This document shows, one piece after another, positions 40,770-50,180 of a stretch of 64,000 bases of DNA. The stretch's first letter is position 1. Each line of letters starts with the position of its first letter. The DNA is taken from positions 62,001 through 126,000 of the forward strand of contig JAPLSN010000031.1 of NCBI GenBank assembly GCA_026398615.1, in the 5' to 3' direction. Made by a program: the position numbers and the translations under genes. The notes under the pieces are model-generated. The model was not told where the DNA came from. It saw nothing but the letters and a program-made list of their open reading frames with translations, and did not search any database. Source of the stretch: Spirochaetota bacterium (GTDB lineage: Bacteria; Spirochaetota; Spirochaetia; Treponematales; UBA12059).

Positions 40770-41408
40770 ATGAGCCGGGAAACCTGCTACCGCTGCCGGC
40801 GTCCGCTGGCGCTCTGCCTCTGCCCGCGGGAAGCCCCCATGGCGACGCGGACGCGCATCGTGCTCCTCATGCACATCAAGGAGTGGCGGCGGGAAAAATG
40901 CGCGACCGGACGGCTCACCTGCCTCCATCTGTCCAACAGCGAGATCATCCCGGGCGTCGCATTCGACGATAATCCGCGCGTGCGCGCCCTCGTCGACGAT
41001 CCGGGCAACTACCCCATGCTCCTCTATCCAGGCGAAAACGCGATCGACCTCAGCACGGGCACATTCCCTGCCGGCGCGCTCGGCGGCCGGCGGCTCGTCG
41101 TCTTCCTCGTCGACGCCACCTGGTCCTGCTCGCGCACGGTCCTCAAGGAGAGCCCCGGCCTGCTTGCCCTGCCCAGGCTCATGTTCTCGCTGCGGGAAAG
41201 GAGCCGCTTCGTCATCAAGCGCCAGCCGCAGGCGTGGTGCCTCTCCACGATCGAGGCGACGCACGAGCTGCTGCTGGCCCTCGAGGCGGCGGGCCTGGAC
41301 GAGTATCCCGACAAGCGGCGCCTGCTCGCCAGCTTCGACGCGATGCAGGATCTGCAGATCAGGATGTCGGCGCAAGCCGGGCACCCGCGTTTCGTGCCGC
41401 GGGAATAG
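40770..41408 (+). CDS. tapT: DTW-domain tRNA-uridine aminocarboxypropyltransferase
   Basis: A 212-residue protein of the DTW family, which transfers the 3-amino-3-carboxypropyl group of SAM to tRNA uridine 47 (acp3U). ATG 40770 gives the family start: N-terminal zinc-like ETCYRCRRPLALCLCP, then VLLMHIKEWRREKCATGRL (the H-x-x-E-x-x-R region), DATWSCSRTVLKESPGLLAL (DTW motif here D-A-T-W) and TIEATHELLLALEAAG. The in-frame upstream ATG at 40701 is not needed. Divergent from the small membrane protein. Confidence 0.9.
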   Translation: MSRETCYRCRRPLALCLCPREAPMATRTRIVLLMHIKEWRREKCATGRLTCLHLSNSEIIPGVAFDDNPRVRALVDDPGNYPMLLYPGENAIDLSTGTFPAGALGGRRLVVFLVDATWSCSRTVLKESPGLLALPRLMFSLRERSRFVIKRQPQAWCLSTIEATHELLLALEAAGLDEYPDKRRLLASFDAMQDLQIRMSAQAGHPRFVPRE

Positions 41409-41511
41409 CGGGCGGGACGATCCGCGGATTGGCGGCGGACCGGCGCATCCCGCGCCTGCGTACCGGGCATCGACGGGAAGGAACGGGAAAGCGTCGGAAA
41501 GGGAGAATGAT

Positions 41512-42798
41512 TCATATCTCCCTGGCGATGAGGTCGTCCCAAGTTTCCCTGCGCACCGAAAGCCGGTCCCTGCCTTCGCGGACCATGACCACGGCGGGGC
41601 GGGGGATGCGGTTGTAATTGCTCGCCATCGAGTGGTTGTAGGCTCCCGTCGTGAACACGGCGAGGATGTCGCCGGATTCGGGTTCGCACAACGCGATGTC
41701 GCGGATGAGGATGTCGCCCGTCTCGCAGCACTTGCCGGCCACGGTCACGACCCTCGATCGCGGTCCGTCGCACCTGTTCGCGACGATCGCGTCGTACCTG
41801 GCGCCGTAGAGCGCGGGCCGGGGATTGTCGGGCAGGCCGCCGTCGACGCCGACATAGGTCCTCACACCGGGTATCTCCTTGATCGAGCCTATCGTGTACA
41901 GGGTGATGCCGGCCTCGCCGACGATCCAGCGGCCGGGCTCGATGATCGCCCTCGGCATGGGAAGACCGTATTCGCCGCAGCGCCGTCGGACCTCGGCCAT
42001 CATCGCGTCGGTGAAATAGGCCAGCGGCTTCGGCTCGTCGGCATCCGTGTAGCGCACGCCGAAGCCGCCCCCGAGGTTCAGGTCCTTCGTCTCGAAGCCG
42101 TAATCCGCCTTCACATCCCGCATGAGCCGCGTCACCACCTCGATGGCCTTGAGGTGGGAATCGTTTTCGAGCAGCTGGGAACCGACGTGGAAATGAAAGC
42201 CCGTGAGCTCCACGCCTTTCATCGCGAGGGCCGCCCCGATGTAGCGCCCGCGTACGCGCGGATCGAGCGGTATGCCGAACTTGGAATCCAGCTGCCCGGT
42301 CGAGATGAAACGGTGGGTATGGCTGTCGACCCCGGGGGTCACGCGGAAGAGGATCTTCGCGCGCATTCCGCGTTCGAGGGCGATGGCGTTCAGGGCTTCC
42401 AGCTCGTACAGGTTGTCGACGACGACGCGCCCGACGCCGTATTCCACGGCGAGCCGGAGCTCTTCGATCGTCTTGTTGTTGCCGTGGAAAAAAATCCTGT
42501 CGCAGGGGAAACCCGCCCTGGCCGCAGCGTAGAGCTCGCCGCCCGAGACGACGTCGAGCCCGAGCCCTTCGGAAGCGACCATCCTGCACATTTCGAGGGT
42601 CTGGAAGGCCTTGCTCGCGAATACCGCGAAGGTCCACGGGTGCCGTTCGAGGAAGGTATCGCGGATCTCCCGCAGCCGTTCCCTGATGAGGGTTTCCGAC
42701 ATCACGTAGAGCGGGGTGCCGTATTTCTTCGCGAGGGCGACGGTGTCGCAGCCGTCGAACATGAAGTGACGGTCGGTCCCGGATTGCGCTCCCGCCAT
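41512..42798 (-). CDS. lysA: diaminopimelate decarboxylase
   Basis: A 428-residue PLP enzyme making L-lysine from meso-diaminopimelate. PLP lysine lies in FAVFASKAFQTLEM (about 56), the histidine in GFHFHVGSQL, the glycine loop is LNLGGGFGVRYT, EPGRWIVGEAG binds phosphate and CETGDIL carries the partner cysteine of the other subunit; NYNRIPRPAVVMV ends it. ATG 42798 overlaps the stop of the M19 dipeptidase by one base, so the pair is co-translated. The in-frame extension further upstream is antisense to nothing real and lies in the dipeptidase gene. Confidence 0.96.
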   Translation of the reverse strand: MAGAQSGTDRHFMFDGCDTVALAKKYGTPLYVMSETLIRERLREIRDTFLERHPWTFAVFASKAFQTLEMCRMVASEGLGLDVVSGGELYAAARAGFPCDRIFFHGNNKTIEELRLAVEYGVGRVVVDNLYELEALNAIALERGMRAKILFRVTPGVDSHTHRFISTGQLDSKFGIPLDPRVRGRYIGAALAMKGVELTGFHFHVGSQLLENDSHLKAIEVVTRLMRDVKADYGFETKDLNLGGGFGVRYTDADEPKPLAYFTDAMMAEVRRRCGEYGLPMPRAIIEPGRWIVGEAGITLYTIGSIKEIPGVRTYVGVDGGLPDNPRPALYGARYDAIVANRCDGPRSRVVTVAGKCCETGDILIRDIALCEPESGDILAVFTTGAYNHSMASNYNRIPRPAVVMVREGRDRLSVRRETWDDLIAREI

Positions 42799-43790
42799 CA
42801 ACCCAGTATCTCCCCTATCACGCGAAGCCAGTTGCCGCCCATGATCTTGCCGACCGTTTCGGCCGGGTGCCCCCGTTCGAGGAGGGCCGCCGTGATGCGC
42901 GGCATCTCGTCGCAGCCGCGGAGGGCGACGCCGTGCTTTTCGGTGAATCCGTCGAAATCGCTGCCGATGCCGACATGGTCGGGCCCGACGACCGAAAGGA
43001 AATGCTCGATATGCTCCACCACCCGCGGCAGGGTGACCCTGGCGGGATCCTTGTCCACGAAGATGCCGGCGAAGGTGACCGCCACGAGGCCCCCGGTGGC
43101 GGCGATGGCTTCCGCCTGGGCGTCGAGGAGGTTGCGGCGGTGATCGCAGAGGACGCGCGAGTTGGAATGGGAAGCGACGAGGGGGCGTCGCGCGACGGAA
43201 AGGAGTTCGTCGAGGGCTTCGTCCGAGAGGTGCGAGACATCGACGATCATGCCGAGCCTTTCCATCTCCGCCACGACCTTCCTGCCGAAATCCGTGAGCC
43301 CGTCGCTGCCTTCCGCGCCCACGCCGCGGGCCAATGCGTTGCGCCTGCTCCAGGTGAGGCCCATGAGGCGGACGCCGCGGGCGTAAAAGCCGCGGAGTTC
43401 GTCCATGCTCCCGCCGATCGCCTCGCCGCCTTCGATGGACACGAGGGCGGCGACCTTGCCCTCGCGCTTGGCACGGAGAATATCCGAAGCATTCAGGGCG
43501 GGGAAGAAGCGATCGCTCCGGTCGAAGGCATCCTCGACCCCGGCGAAAAGGCTCTTCGTGTAGGCGTTCGCCCCGGCGACGTTCTCGTCGTTCGTGAAGA
43601 GGGCCATGACCTGGCAGGTGACGCCGCCCTCGACCAGGCGCGGGAGATCGACATGGCCCTTCGTTTCGCGCTTGAGGAAGTCGCGAGGCGGCATGTCGTG
43701 GTCGGTGAAGCTCCTCCCGACGAGGTCGAGAGCCGTGTCGCAATGTCCATCGATGACGATGAGTTCTTCGTGGAGTTTCGCGTCAGCCAT
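42798..43790 (-). CDS. membrane dipeptidase, M19 family
   Basis: A 330-residue zinc dipeptidase. ATG 43790 (GGGGGACACC upstream) is preferred to 43922, which adds a non-family leader. Metal-binding blocks are IDGHCDTALD (HxD), SIEGGEAIGG (bridging Glu), VDVSHLSDE, ASHSNSR and GIGSDFDG. No signal peptide, so it is cytoplasmic, unlike renal dipeptidase. M19 enzymes accept D-configured second residues, in keeping with the D-amino-acid genes nearby. First gene of the pair with lysA. Confidence 0.94.
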   Translation of the reverse strand: MADAKLHEELIVIDGHCDTALDLVGRSFTDHDMPPRDFLKRETKGHVDLPRLVEGGVTCQVMALFTNDENVAGANAYTKSLFAGVEDAFDRSDRFFPALNASDILRAKREGKVAALVSIEGGEAIGGSMDELRGFYARGVRLMGLTWSRRNALARGVGAEGSDGLTDFGRKVVAEMERLGMIVDVSHLSDEALDELLSVARRPLVASHSNSRVLCDHRRNLLDAQAEAIAATGGLVAVTFAGIFVDKDPARVTLPRVVEHIEHFLSVVGPDHVGIGSDFDGFTEKHGVALRGCDEMPRITAALLERGHPAETVGKIMGGNWLRVIGEILG

Positions 43791-44007
43791 GTGGTGTCCC
43801 CCTCGCGGCGGGTTCGAGGGTAGCACGACGCCCCGGGAAACCGCAAGCTCAGGCAGCCCGTTCCGGGATTCGGTCCGTCCCGTGCCTCGCGGGCATTCCG
43901 GGAAGGACCGAAGCGCCATCAACCGAACTTGTCTTTTATGCGGATACCGCTATACTTCACGCGGATTGGCGCCGGCGACCGCGGCGGCCGAACGGAGTGA
44001 CCGGATC

Positions 44008-44736
44008 ATGAAACCCCGAATAGGAATCACCACTTTTTTCGATTCGAAGCCGCGCGGAGTCTATTCTTCGGTGGGCGATCACTACATCCGCTCGGTTTCC
44101 GCCGCCGGCGGCCTCCCCTTCATGCTGCCCACCGCGCCGTCCGAGGCGGAGCTGGGCGCCTATCTCGACGCCCTCGACGGCCTGCTTTTCACGGGAGGGG
44201 CCGACGTCTCGTCCGTCCTTTTCGGCCAGGAGCCGTCGAGGCAGGTGACGAACACCTGCCTGGCGCGGGACCGGTTCGAGCTTGCCCTGTTCGCTCTTGC
44301 CCACGAACGCGGCATGCCGGTCATGGGAATATGCCGCGGCCACCAGCTCATCAACATCGCCATGGGCGGCGACCTGTACCAGGACATCCACGCCTCGCTG
44401 CCCGACGCCGGGGGGCACAAGCAGGAGACCGACTCGATGGAGGAGCCCTACCACCACGTCGACATACTCGACGAGGAGAGCCGGATTTTCGCCGCGTTCG
44501 GCGAGCGCAGGATCCTGACCAATTCCTTCCACCACCAGGCGGTGAACCATCTGGCGCCGGGTTTGCGGGCGACCGCGCGCGCTCCCGACGGAATCCTCGA
44601 AGCCTACGAAGGCGACGATTCCAAGGGGTTCATCCTCTGTGTCCAGTTCCATCCCGAGGGTTTCACGCGGCGTTTCCCGATCTTCGTCCGCCTCTTCGAG
44701 GAGCTCGTGAAAGCCGCCGTCGCCTGGCGCGCCTGA
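44008..44736 (+). CDS. gamma-glutamyl-gamma-aminobutyrate hydrolase family (peptidase C26)
   Basis: A 242-residue class I glutamine-amidotransferase-fold hydrolase. Catalytic Cys is in VMGICRGHQLINIA (about 107), His and Glu in CVQFHPEGF (about 216-224); LLFTGGADVSSVLFGQEPS is the oxyanion loop. It cleaves gamma-glutamyl amides such as gamma-glutamyl-GABA or gamma-D-Glu peptides. ATG 44008 gives the family start (MKPRIGITT); the in-frame extension upstream to 43594 overlaps the dipeptidase and is rejected. Convergent with dppA-type aminopeptidase. Confidence 0.93.
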   Translation: MKPRIGITTFFDSKPRGVYSSVGDHYIRSVSAAGGLPFMLPTAPSEAELGAYLDALDGLLFTGGADVSSVLFGQEPSRQVTNTCLARDRFELALFALAHERGMPVMGICRGHQLINIAMGGDLYQDIHASLPDAGGHKQETDSMEEPYHHVDILDEESRIFAAFGERRILTNSFHHQAVNHLAPGLRATARAPDGILEAYEGDDSKGFILCVQFHPEGFTRRFPIFVRLFEELVKAAVAWRA

Positions 44737-44764
44737 GCGTCGACGGCAGCGCGGCCTCGGGTTT

Positions 44765-45571
44765 TCACAGGACGAAGAACAGGAATTTGAGGACGTCGAG
44801 CCAGGAGCCGGCAGCATAGGCCACTTCGTAAGGGCCTGTCTGCACGGCGCCCGGGTAGAAGGAGCCGCGATAGGCAAGATGGTGCTGCCTGAAACGGATC
44901 TCCATCCTGAATTCGTCGGGCAGCTTCAGGCAGCGGGAGTCCTTTTTCGCCGTGGCGGCGAAGGCGGCGGCGGCTTTTTCCCTTATCCGCGCCACCGCGA
45001 GGGCGGGTTGCAGGGAGATCGACGCGTTCCCCAGTCCCTCGCTGACGGCCACGGTGCCGATTCCCGGATCGAGCTTCGCCGCGCTCTCGCAGAGCAGCCT
45101 GTCTCCCGACAGGAAGAGCACGGGAACGCCGAAAAATGCCGCCGTGTAGGCGTTGATGAGGAACTCGCTCGCGAACCCGCCGTTGACGAGGACCCAGACG
45201 TTGGCGGTGTCCATCGTGTGAGCGAGCGGGTTGCCGTCCGAGCCGGCGCCGGAATGGTAGCCGACGAAGGCGGCTCCGTCGAAGCTCGAGTCGATGCCCG
45301 CCATCATGCTGAAGGGATCGCGCGTCCAGGCGCGCATGAGGCGCACGTTTTCGCTCAGCATCATCGGGTTGATGTTCCTGCCGGATCCGTGGGCGTCCTT
45401 GACGAAGATCTCCCCGACGCCCGCCTCGCAGGCGGCTTCGCAGACGGCCTGCACTTCCCTGGTCATCTGCTCCCGGAAATAGGCACCCTGCGCCTCGGCG
45501 ATTTCGGTCTCCTTCCAGTCGGCTATGCCGCAGACGCCCTCGATATCGGCGCTGACGTAGAGCTTCTTCAT
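44765..45571 (-). CDS. dppA: M55-family D-aminopeptidase
   Basis: A 268-residue zinc D-aminopeptidase of the DppA family, which releases N-terminal D-amino acids (D-Ala, Gly) from peptides and forms decameric rings. Metal-binding SADIEGVCGI (8-17), FVKDAHGSGRNINP (about 57-70), FVGYHSGAGS (about 102) and GNASISLQP are as expected. ATG 45571 overlaps the stop of the M20 gene. The pairing with an alanine racemase and a dipeptide ABC importer implies use of D-amino-acid peptides. Confidence 0.94.
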   Translation of the reverse strand: MKKLYVSADIEGVCGIADWKETEIAEAQGAYFREQMTREVQAVCEAACEAGVGEIFVKDAHGSGRNINPMMLSENVRLMRAWTRDPFSMMAGIDSSFDGAAFVGYHSGAGSDGNPLAHTMDTANVWVLVNGGFASEFLINAYTAAFFGVPVLFLSGDRLLCESAAKLDPGIGTVAVSEGLGNASISLQPALAVARIREKAAAAFAATAKKDSRCLKLPDEFRMEIRFRQHHLAYRGSFYPGAVQTGPYEVAYAAGSWLDVLKFLFFVL

Positions 45572-46767
45572 TCCGTACCTCCGGCTTTCGTGGTTTCAAG
45601 GAGACGCGACGCGATGCCCGCCTGCATCGCCACGCCGGTCACGAGGCAGTCCTCGTCGATGTCGAAGCGCGAATTGTGCAAGGGGGCCGTGATCCCCTTC
45701 GCCTCGTTCCCGCAGCCGAGGTGGTAGAAGGCTCCGGGGCGTTCCCTGATGAAGAAGGAAAAATCCTCGACGCCCATGCTCGGCTTGTCTTTCCAGCGGA
45801 CCGCGTCCTTCCCGAGCAGTTCGCCGGCCACCTCGACGATGGTGTCCACGGTCCTGTCGTGGTTGATCAGCGCCGTGTAGCCGTAGCTGAGCTCGAGCTC
45901 GCCTGAGCCCCCGAAGGAGGCCGCGACGCCCTCCACGACCGCCCGGGCTCGCGCGACGAGGGCGTCCCGCACGGCATCGCTCGTCGTCCTCATCGTGGCC
46001 GTCATCCTGACTTCGTCGGCGATTATGTTCGAGCGCTGCCCCCCCGAAATCGTGCCGATGGTGATGACGGCCTGTTCCAGGGGCGAAACGCAGCGGGCGA
46101 CCAGGGTGTTGAGCGTCATCACCACGTTGGCTGCGATGAGCACGGCGTCGATGCCCAGCTCGGGATAGGCACCGTGGGCGCCCTTGCCCCGTATCGTGAT
46201 CTTGAGCGTCGCGCTCGAGCCGTTGAGCGCGCCTTTCCTGACTTCGATGGTTCCCGTCGGGATGTAGGGCATGACGTGGAGGCCGATCACCCGGTCGACG
46301 CGCGGATTCTCGAGGCAGCCCCCGGCGATCATGATCTCGGCGCCGCCGTCGCCCTCTTCGTCGGGCTGGAAGAGCAGTTTTATGTTGCCGCGAAGGTTCT
46401 CCCGCCGCTCGGAGAAGTAACGCGCCACGCCGAGCAGGATGGCGGCATGCGCGTCGTGCCCGCAGGCATGCATGACGCCCGCGTTGCGCGAGCGGTACCC
46501 GACATCGTTCGCTTCGCTGATCGGCAGGGCGTCGATGTCGGCGCGCAAGGCCACCGTCGGTCCGCCCGAAGTCCCCTCGACGAGTCCCACAATGGACGTG
46601 CCGCCGCGCCGATGGGCTATTCCGAGCTCGTCGAGCCGGAGCGAGATGAGGTCCGACGTGGCCTTTTCACGGCGCCCGAGCTCGGGCGTCATGTGCAGCA
46701 GCCTGCGGACTTCGACCAGCCAGGGTTTCATGCCGGCGGCCGCTTCCAGTATTTCCGCCCTATCCAT
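45568..46767 (-). CDS. M20-family amidohydrolase
   Basis: A 399-residue metal-dependent amidohydrolase (IAA-amino-acid hydrolase/hippurate-type). Metal ligands in RADIDALP and HACGHDAHAAILLG, the catalytic Glu in FQPDEEGDGGAE, and a dimerisation domain containing GKGAHGAYPELGIDAV. GVEDFSFFIRERPGAFYHLG completes the site. Deacylates or cleaves N-acyl/peptidyl amino acids. Overlaps alr by 8 nt and dppA by 4 nt; the three form one operon. Confidence 0.95.
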   Translation of the reverse strand: MDRAEILEAAAGMKPWLVEVRRLLHMTPELGRREKATSDLISLRLDELGIAHRRGGTSIVGLVEGTSGGPTVALRADIDALPISEANDVGYRSRNAGVMHACGHDAHAAILLGVARYFSERRENLRGNIKLLFQPDEEGDGGAEIMIAGGCLENPRVDRVIGLHVMPYIPTGTIEVRKGALNGSSATLKITIRGKGAHGAYPELGIDAVLIAANVVMTLNTLVARCVSPLEQAVITIGTISGGQRSNIIADEVRMTATMRTTSDAVRDALVARARAVVEGVAASFGGSGELELSYGYTALINHDRTVDTIVEVAGELLGKDAVRWKDKPSMGVEDFSFFIRERPGAFYHLGCGNEAKGITAPLHNSRFDIDEDCLVTGVAMQAGIASRLLETTKAGGTE

Positions 46768-47947
46768 GCCGATCCTCCCGGTCCAGAAGGTAATCGACGA
46801 CCTCGGCCTCGCGTCCTTCGCGCAGATAGACGCGGGGAACCCTGCGCCCGATCGAGCTGATGATCTCGTTGCGGTTCGTCCCCGCCCAGTCGGCGACTTC
46901 GAGGAGGCTTATCCGCTCCCCTTCCGGTGCGCCGCCGGGCGATCCGAAGAGCAGGACCTCGTCGCCCTCGGCGACCGAGGGCACCCCGCTCACGTCGACC
47001 ATGAGCTGGTCCATGCAGATGAGGCCGACGACGGGCGCCCGGGCGCCCCGCACCAGCACGCGGGCCTTGTTCGAAAGACAGCGCTTGTACCCGTCGGCGT
47101 AGCCGACGGGCAGGGTCGCGACCAGCGCGCCTCCTGCCGGCGCAGTCCACGAGGAATCGTAGGAGACGCCTTCGCCTTCCGGCACCCGGGCAAGCCTGGC
47201 TATTCGAGACCTCAAGGCCGCCACCTCGAAAATATCCACGTCCTCGTAAAGGGGGGTTCTCATGGGCCTGACGCCGAGGAGAACGGCGCCCGCCCTCACC
47301 ATGTCGAGCCTGTACTCCGGGTAGCGCATGAGCCCGATGCTGTCGCAGACGTGCCGCAGGGGGAAGGAAACGCCCAGGCTTGCCGCGCCGGAGACGATCT
47401 CCATGAAGAGATCGAACTGTCTCCGGTCGGAATCGGCGTCGCGCAGCGCGAGGTGGGTGAATATGCCCCCGAGCTCGAGGCCCGGGAGCGCGGCCATGCG
47501 GGCAAGCAGCCCGGGAGTATCGGGGCCGGGTACGATGCCGAGCCGGTGCATGCCCGTATCCAGCTTGACATGGGCGCGGGCGCGGCAGCCCAGGGAGACG
47601 GCGATCCGCGAGAGGATCCGGGCCTGCCGCAGGCCGGAGATCGTCGTCACGAGGTCCTGCCTTACCGCATGGCCGAGGTACTCGTCGGGAGTATGCCCCA
47701 TGACCAGAACGGGAACGCCCGCGAAATGCCCGCGAAGCTCGATGGCTTCGGGGAGGCAGGCCACGGCCAGCATGTCCACGCCCCCGGCGAGGAGTTCTTT
47801 CGCCACACGGACCGCGCCCAGCCCGTAGCCGTCGGCCTTGAGCACCGCCGCGAGCAGCGGTGCCGGCGAGCCCAGCATCCCGCGCACTTCGCGCAGGTTG
47901 TGCCCGATGGCGTCGAGATCGACCTCGAGGCGCGTGCTTCTCGTCAT
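46760..47947 (-). CDS. alr: alanine racemase
   Basis: A 395-residue PLP racemase interconverting L- and D-alanine. PLP lysine in VLKADGYGLGAVRVA (about 41), substrate tyrosine in EGVSYDSSWTAPAG, and HVKLDTGMHRLGI plus ICMDQLMVDVSG are family blocks. ATG 47947 is preferred; the in-frame upstream codons to 48160 lack similarity. As part of an operon with M20 and M55 enzymes it may serve D-alanine catabolism as much as wall synthesis. Confidence 0.95.
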   Translation of the reverse strand: MTRSTRLEVDLDAIGHNLREVRGMLGSPAPLLAAVLKADGYGLGAVRVAKELLAGGVDMLAVACLPEAIELRGHFAGVPVLVMGHTPDEYLGHAVRQDLVTTISGLRQARILSRIAVSLGCRARAHVKLDTGMHRLGIVPGPDTPGLLARMAALPGLELGGIFTHLALRDADSDRRQFDLFMEIVSGAASLGVSFPLRHVCDSIGLMRYPEYRLDMVRAGAVLLGVRPMRTPLYEDVDIFEVAALRSRIARLARVPEGEGVSYDSSWTAPAGGALVATLPVGYADGYKRCLSNKARVLVRGARAPVVGLICMDQLMVDVSGVPSVAEGDEVLLFGSPGGAPEGERISLLEVADWAGTNRNEIISSIGRRVPRVYLREGREAEVVDYLLDREDRHG

Positions 47948-48040
47948 CGGGCGGCTTCCGGGGCCGTGATTTCCGGTAGATGCATCCCGCGCATTATACA
48001 GCAGGCCCGGCCAGCGTCCAGAAAAATCGCGCGAACCCGT

Positions 48041-48069
48041 TTGACGAATCGCCCGGGCGGTGGAATACT
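48041..48069 (+). promoter_or_regulatory. promoter of the peptide ABC-importer operon
   Basis: TTGACG (48041-48046), 17-nt spacer, AATACT (48064-48069), 50 nt before ATG 48120. GGGGGGACATTGAG gives the ribosome-binding site. Confidence 0.65.
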
Positions 48070-48119
48070 GTTCCGTTGATGCTCTTGCACAATCCATCTT
48101 GCCCAGGGGGGACATTGAG

Positions 48120-49940
48120 ATGAAGAAACTCCTCGTACCGCTCTGCATCATTTTCGCCATCGCTGCCGCGATGCCCGTCGCCGCCCAGAGGAAGTCGGCG
48201 GACTACAGCACGCTCTACGCGGGCGAGCTTTCGACGGTCAATTACTTCAACTCGGCTTCGGAAAACGAACAGATCATGTCGGCCAACACGGTCGACGGGC
48301 TGGTCGAGTACGACAGGTACGGCATCGTCCGGCCTTCGCTCGCGAAGGCCTGGACGACCTCGCCCGACGGCCTCGTGTGGACCTTCACCCTGAAGCCGGG
48401 CCTCAAGTGGGTGACCTGGGAGGGCAAGGATTACGCGGAGGTCGTGGCCCAGGACTGGGTGGACTCGGCCAAATATTTCATGACCAAGGCGAACGCCTCC
48501 CCCACGGCCGACATCATCTACGGCATCGTCAAGAACGGCGAGGCCTATTTCAAGGGCACCGTAACCGATTTCGGGCAGGTAGGCGTCAAGGCCAAGGACA
48601 AGTACACCCTCGAGTACACCCTCGCGAAGCCCGTGCCCTACTTCCTCTCGATGCTGACCTACGTGTCATTCCTCCCGGTCAACGGCAGGTTCCTGGCCGA
48701 GCAGGGCTCGAAATTCGGCACCGACAACAAGGCGATGCTCTACAACGGCGCCTACATCATGACGGTCTTCGAACCCCAGGTCAGCCGCGAGCTCGTCAGG
48801 AACGAAAAGTACTGGGACAAGGCCAATGTCCCCATCAAGCGCCTCATCTTCAAGTACAACAAGGAGATGAGCACCCTCGGTCCCGAGCTCTTCGCCCGCG
48901 GCGAGATAACCTACATCGGCATTCCGAGCTCGATCATCGATACCTGGCTGAAGGATCCCGCCAGGAAGGATCTGGTGCGACCTTCGCGCGTGAGCGCCTA
49001 TACCTATTTCTATGCCCTCAACTTCAGCCCGAAATTCCCGGCCGAATACGGGCCCGAAAACTGGGCGGTCGCGGTCAATAACCTTTCCTTCCGCAAGGCC
49101 CTTTTCCACTCGCTGGACCGCAAGGCGGCCATGCTCACCTCCGAACCCTACACGCCCGAGCGCCGGCTCCAGACCACCATCACCCCGCGCAACATCATCG
49201 GGAGCGGCGGCAAGGACTATGTCGACATGGCGGAGCTGGCGGCCATGACCAGGACCGAGTCCTTCAACAAGGCCAAGGCCCTCGAGTTCAAGGCCAAGGC
49301 GATGAAGGAGCTTGCCGGCAAGGCCAGTTTCCCCGTCAAGATCCCGATGCCCTACAATTCGAGCAGCACCGAGTGGACGAACCGGGCGCAGGTCGTCGAG
49401 CAGCAGCTCGAGACCCTCCTCGGCAAGGACTTCATCGACGTCATCCCGCTGTCCTTCCCTGCGACCGGCTTCCTGGGCGCCACCCGCCGGGCCGGCAACT
49501 ACGCCATGCAGGAATGCAACTGGGGTCCCGACTACGCCGATCCCGAGACCTACACCGATCCCTTCGTCACGGGCTCGAACTACAACTGGCCCGAGCTCGC
49601 GCAGGGCTACGCCGAGGCGAACGGCAAGTCCAAGTACGAAAACATGGTCGATGCGGCCAAGGCCGTCGTGACCGACATGAAGAAGCGCTATGAACTCTTC
49701 GCCAGGGCGGAGGCATACTTCATCGACCAGGCCTTCGTGATCCCCTATGCCCTCGGCGGCGGCGGGTATGAAGGGTCCAAGCTCGAGCCTTTCACCTGCC
49801 CCTTCGCCCAATTCGGGATGTCCAACCTGAAGTTCAAGGGCCAGATCGTCCGTGACAAGGCATACTCCACGGAGGAGTACACCAGGCTCGAGGCAGCCTG
49901 GAACGCGGAACGCCTGGCCGCGCTGCAGAAGGCCAAGTAG
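48120..49940 (+). CDS. peptide ABC transporter substrate-binding protein (family 5)
   Basis: A 606-residue solute-binding protein of the OppA/DppA type. Signal peptide MKKLLVPLCIIFAIAAAMPVAAQ with no lipobox, so it is a free periplasmic protein. Family 5 blocks are SENEQIMSANTVDGLVEYDR, IVRPSLAKAWTTSPDGLVWT, FTLKPGLKWVTWEGKDYAEV, YNGAYIMTVFEPQVSRELVR and NWGPDYADPETYTDPF. ATG 48120 is set by GGGGGG and the signal sequence. First gene of a five-gene importer operon, separated from the permease genes by a MITE-like insertion. Confidence 0.93.
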   Translation: MKKLLVPLCIIFAIAAAMPVAAQRKSADYSTLYAGELSTVNYFNSASENEQIMSANTVDGLVEYDRYGIVRPSLAKAWTTSPDGLVWTFTLKPGLKWVTWEGKDYAEVVAQDWVDSAKYFMTKANASPTADIIYGIVKNGEAYFKGTVTDFGQVGVKAKDKYTLEYTLAKPVPYFLSMLTYVSFLPVNGRFLAEQGSKFGTDNKAMLYNGAYIMTVFEPQVSRELVRNEKYWDKANVPIKRLIFKYNKEMSTLGPELFARGEITYIGIPSSIIDTWLKDPARKDLVRPSRVSAYTYFYALNFSPKFPAEYGPENWAVAVNNLSFRKALFHSLDRKAAMLTSEPYTPERRLQTTITPRNIIGSGGKDYVDMAELAAMTRTESFNKAKALEFKAKAMKELAGKASFPVKIPMPYNSSSTEWTNRAQVVEQQLETLLGKDFIDVIPLSFPATGFLGATRRAGNYAMQECNWGPDYADPETYTDPFVTGSNYNWPELAQGYAEANGKSKYENMVDAAKAVVTDMKKRYELFARAEAYFIDQAFVIPYALGGGGYEGSKLEPFTCPFAQFGMSNLKFKGQIVRDKAYSTEEYTRLEAAWNAERLAALQKAK

Positions 49941-49974
49941 GAGCGAACCGTCCCTCGGAGGCTGTCAGGGAAAT

Positions 49975-50113
49975 TCACCATGGGCACGGAGGAACACGGA
50001 GAGGATGTCGTTGCCTCGAAGATGTACGGCAATGTGGGGAAAACGGATGGGGTTTTCCATTTCACCCTCTCTATTCCTCTTTTCCGTGCTCTGATTCCGT
50101 GCCTCCGTGGTTG
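49975..50113. mobile_element. MITE-like inverted-repeat element inside the importer operon
   Basis: The left end CACGGAGGAACACGGAG (49985-50001) and the right end, whose complement reads CCACGGAGGCACGG, are imperfect inverted copies of the (A/C)CACGGAGG-type repeat, and a GGAAAAC/GTTTTCC stem sits inside. No coding potential. It separates the solute-binding gene from the first permease, where an operon normally has a tight junction. Confidence 0.55.
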
Positions 50114-50180
50114 CATTTTTTCTGAAAGCCCCATTACGTCTCAGTCGATGCAGGGGGATGGGCTTGAGGCCCGCGGCACG

